Shown here: in pieces, positions 52,915-54,221 of the stretch
How positions within the stretch are numbered: the stretch's first letter is position 1
Layout: each line of letters opens with the position of its first letter
Origin: Prosthecochloris sp.
GTDB lineage: Bacteria > Bacteroidota > Chlorobiia > Chlorobiales > Chlorobiaceae
Assembly: GCA_015482705.2 (NCBI GenBank)
Contig: JADMLA020000020.1
Location: 1-54,221 of the forward strand
Length of the DNA: 54,221 nucleotides
Direction: 5' to 3'
The notes under the pieces: generated by a model
Database searches by the model: none
What the model saw: the letters and a program-made list of their open reading frames with translations, nothing else
What the model was told of the DNA's origin: nothing
Program-made: the position numbers and the translations under genes

Positions 52915-53544
52915 TCACTCACGCCGCCTGAAATGACAGAAAAGATACATCTGTCCTCTTCCGCCGGGAGTTACGTGTTGTTGTTTGCGGTGTTGGCGGA
53001 GAACAAACTCACTTCCCAGAAAACCTTCCAGTTCCTCAACGGTATACCGTCGTACCGGTAGTCCGCAGCACTTTGGCGGGGCCTCGTGTGCAAAAGTTCC
53101 GAGAATGAGGTGCCCACCTGGTTTGAGTGCGTTTAAGAGTTGCGTGCGGTACTGCTGCTGCCATTGTTTTTCGGTGAAGAAATGAAAAACCGCCCGGTCA
53201 TGCCACAACTCGTAATAATGGGCAGGAAGCTTCACCGACATGATATCCCCTTCCAGACAGGTAACCATGTTTTTTTTTCTACCCAGCGTTTTTTTAACCG
53301 TGGAGAGAGCCTTACCTGAAATATCGAGAACTGTTATAGAGCGGTATTCTGCATCAAGCAGGTCCTCGGAAAATGTCGATATACCGCATCCTACATCGAT
53401 TATCGGTGCGTAGAGAGGAATCTCGAGCTGGTTGATCCAGCAGAGCGACGCCTGGAGATGTGGAGTATACCACCCGGGTTCATTCGACATCGTTCCTGAA
53501 TACACCTTTTCCCAATGATCCTTCGAAGCCATGACTCTTTGCAT
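52915..53544 (-). CDS. SAM-dependent methyltransferase
   Basis: The 209-residue class I methyltransferase has motif I IIDVGCGISTF at about residues 48-58, ITVLDISGKALSTV, and the DRAVFHFFTEKQWQQQYRTQLLNALKPGGHLILGTF segment. The EPGWYTPHL and HWEKVY motifs near the N-terminus match a broad subgroup with thiopurine- or selenium-methyltransferase-like members. The ATG at 53544 has GGAGAG six bases upstream; a second ATG at codon 5 is possible. The substrate is unknown. Confidence 0.86.
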   Translation of the reverse strand: MQRVMASKDHWEKVYSGTMSNEPGWYTPHLQASLCWINQLEIPLYAPIIDVGCGISTFSEDLLDAEYRSITVLDISGKALSTVKKTLGRKKNMVTCLEGDIMSVKLPAHYYELWHDRAVFHFFTEKQWQQQYRTQLLNALKPGGHLILGTFAHEAPPKCCGLPVRRYTVEELEGFLGSEFVLRQHRKQQHVTPGGRGQMYLFCHFRRRE

Positions 53545-54059
53545 CGGCGCTCTCCTGCATAGTGTTTTGATTCTTTGAACGATTCAAACAAGTACTCTCA
53601 CAGCGTACAAAACTCCGTCGCATGTTTTATCGGTATGGCCGGACCGTTCATTCCTGCTCCAGGCACACATGCATGGCTGGTTCACGGCAGAATCCATCCG
53701 CTCGCGGAAAACGGTGCAGTTCTCTCGAACATTACGAGTATGGTTCCATCCCTGAAGCACAAAAAGGGCGCCAAGCCACCGAAAGATCAAAGGCAACTAT
53801 GGCAAGCATACCATTTCGCTTTACCGAGGAATAAGAGCATCATGCTGTGGTGCCATCAAGCAGGAAAAAACTCAACAAAAATGTAACGATCGTTAAAGAT
53901 ATTCACAAGTCGACGTGACCAGCCTGGAGCATTCATGTATCGATCTTGAAAGCATCGATCCGCCTGAATTACCCTCTCGCTCCTCATGATTGACAATTGC
54001 CACTCGCGTTGCCGTTCAGGTGACAACTGAAGGCAATCGAAGTAAAGCGCAGGAAAACC
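53545..54059. other. Terminal intergenic stretch without a supported gene
   Basis: About 515 bases between the methyltransferase start and the DsrE-like stop. Plus-strand frames of 103 codons (53575-53886) and 70 codons overlap each other and a minus-strand frame, none with a recognisable family or ribosome-binding site. No clear tRNA, hairpin or promoter was found. Confidence 0.4.
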
Positions 54060-54221
54060 TCATATGAACAGCTGAATATCCGCGTCGGCTGCGTACTCGA
54101 GAAACATGGCCGCTCCTGCAAGCTCCACGCCGTCGATGAAGTCTTCCTTGGAAAACCCGAACACATCCATCGTCATCTGGCACGCGATAAACTTCACTCC
54201 GCATTCGAGACACAGCTCGCG
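54060..54221 (-). CDS. DsrE/DsrF-like sulfur-relay family protein (C-terminal part)
   Basis: The gene enters from the right edge; 53 codons and the stop at 54060 are present. The sequence shows ELCLECGVKFIACQMTMDVFGF and EDFIDGVELAGAAMF, the hallmark C-x2-C ... C-x-M-x-M pattern and following helix of the DsrE/DsrF-like (peroxiredoxin-related) family found with TusA-type sulfur carriers. Such proteins act in sulfur trafficking, which fits a green sulfur bacterium. The N-terminus lies outside the window. Confidence 0.85.
   Translation of the reverse strand, partial: RELCLECGVKFIACQMTMDVFGFSKEDFIDGVELAGAAMFLEYAADADIQLFI

Noticed and set aside
53575..53886. 103-codon plus-strand frame near the right end
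   Set aside because: Overlaps competing frames in both directions, lacks a ribosome-binding site and recognisable domain.

Overview
The window looks like a chromosomal segment of a Gram-negative bacterium, most probably a green sulfur bacterium (Chlorobiota; a marine Chlorobium or Prosthecochloris type is my best guess). This is inference from gene content: an ArsA-type ATPase with a C-terminal HSP20-like domain, a small RRM RNA-binding protein, a Nif11-domain protein, an FtsH with an extended N-terminus, and outer-membrane type proteins (OmpA C-terminus, entericidin-like lipoprotein, RseP). No photosynthesis gene lies in the window, so the assignment is moderate. A full Mrp-type Na+/H+ antiporter and several sodium- or potassium-coupled transporters suggest a saline habitat.

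Layout. 1-4.5 kb: GNAT acetyltransferase, Tam-like methyltransferase, a stretch with possible gene debris, scpA, a TPR protein and a papain-like protease. 4.6-8.2 kb: nitrogen control pair (P-II, amt), RRM protein with a structured leader, small MscS channel, ferritin-like protein. 8.3-12.2 kb: TIGR01777 epimerase, glmS, pyrF, all on minus. 12.4-22.7 kb, plus strand: ftsH, acylphosphatase, (tRNA-Val on minus), dxr, rseP, prfA, a conserved hypothetical, a potassium channel with RCK domain, nitroreductase, ArsA-like ATPase. 22.9-29.9 kb: entericidin-like peptide, an unknown exported protein, trkA, trkH, then a Kef-type K+/H+ antiporter and its KefF/KefG-like flavoprotein. 30-33.3 kb: two small proteins (one Nif11) facing a TRAP-TAXI transporter. 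33.4-39.6 kb: DUF2231-like membrane protein and the seven-gene mrp/mnh operon. 39.8-44.4 kb: MFS exporter, recQ, OmpA-family protein with an N-terminal discoidin-like module. 44.4-51.3 kb: an AT-rich island. 51.3-54.2 kb: SNF-family sodium symporter, methyltransferase, and the end of a DsrE-like gene that runs off the window.

The most unusual region is the AT-rich island at about 44.4-51.3 kb. On the minus strand it carries a radical SAM protein of SPASM/twitch type, a cobalamin-type radical SAM protein, a ProX/YbaK-like tRNA-editing deacylase, a sodium:solute symporter and a methyltransferase. The last four are separated by 5 bases or overlap by 4, so they are almost certainly one transcript. 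I do not recognise this combination. A reasonable hypothesis is a pathway that makes or takes up an unusual amino-acid-like compound, with the deacylase guarding tRNA charging. Several short ORFs in the flanking gaps, one cysteine-rich, deserve attention.

Other structure: a dispersed inverted-repeat element occurs twice, each time between convergent genes (3284-3404 and about 27230-27294), sharing an exact 20-base core. The RRM gene has two strong leader hairpins, both with a TGG loop. No rRNA, CRISPR array, insertion sequence or prophage was seen.
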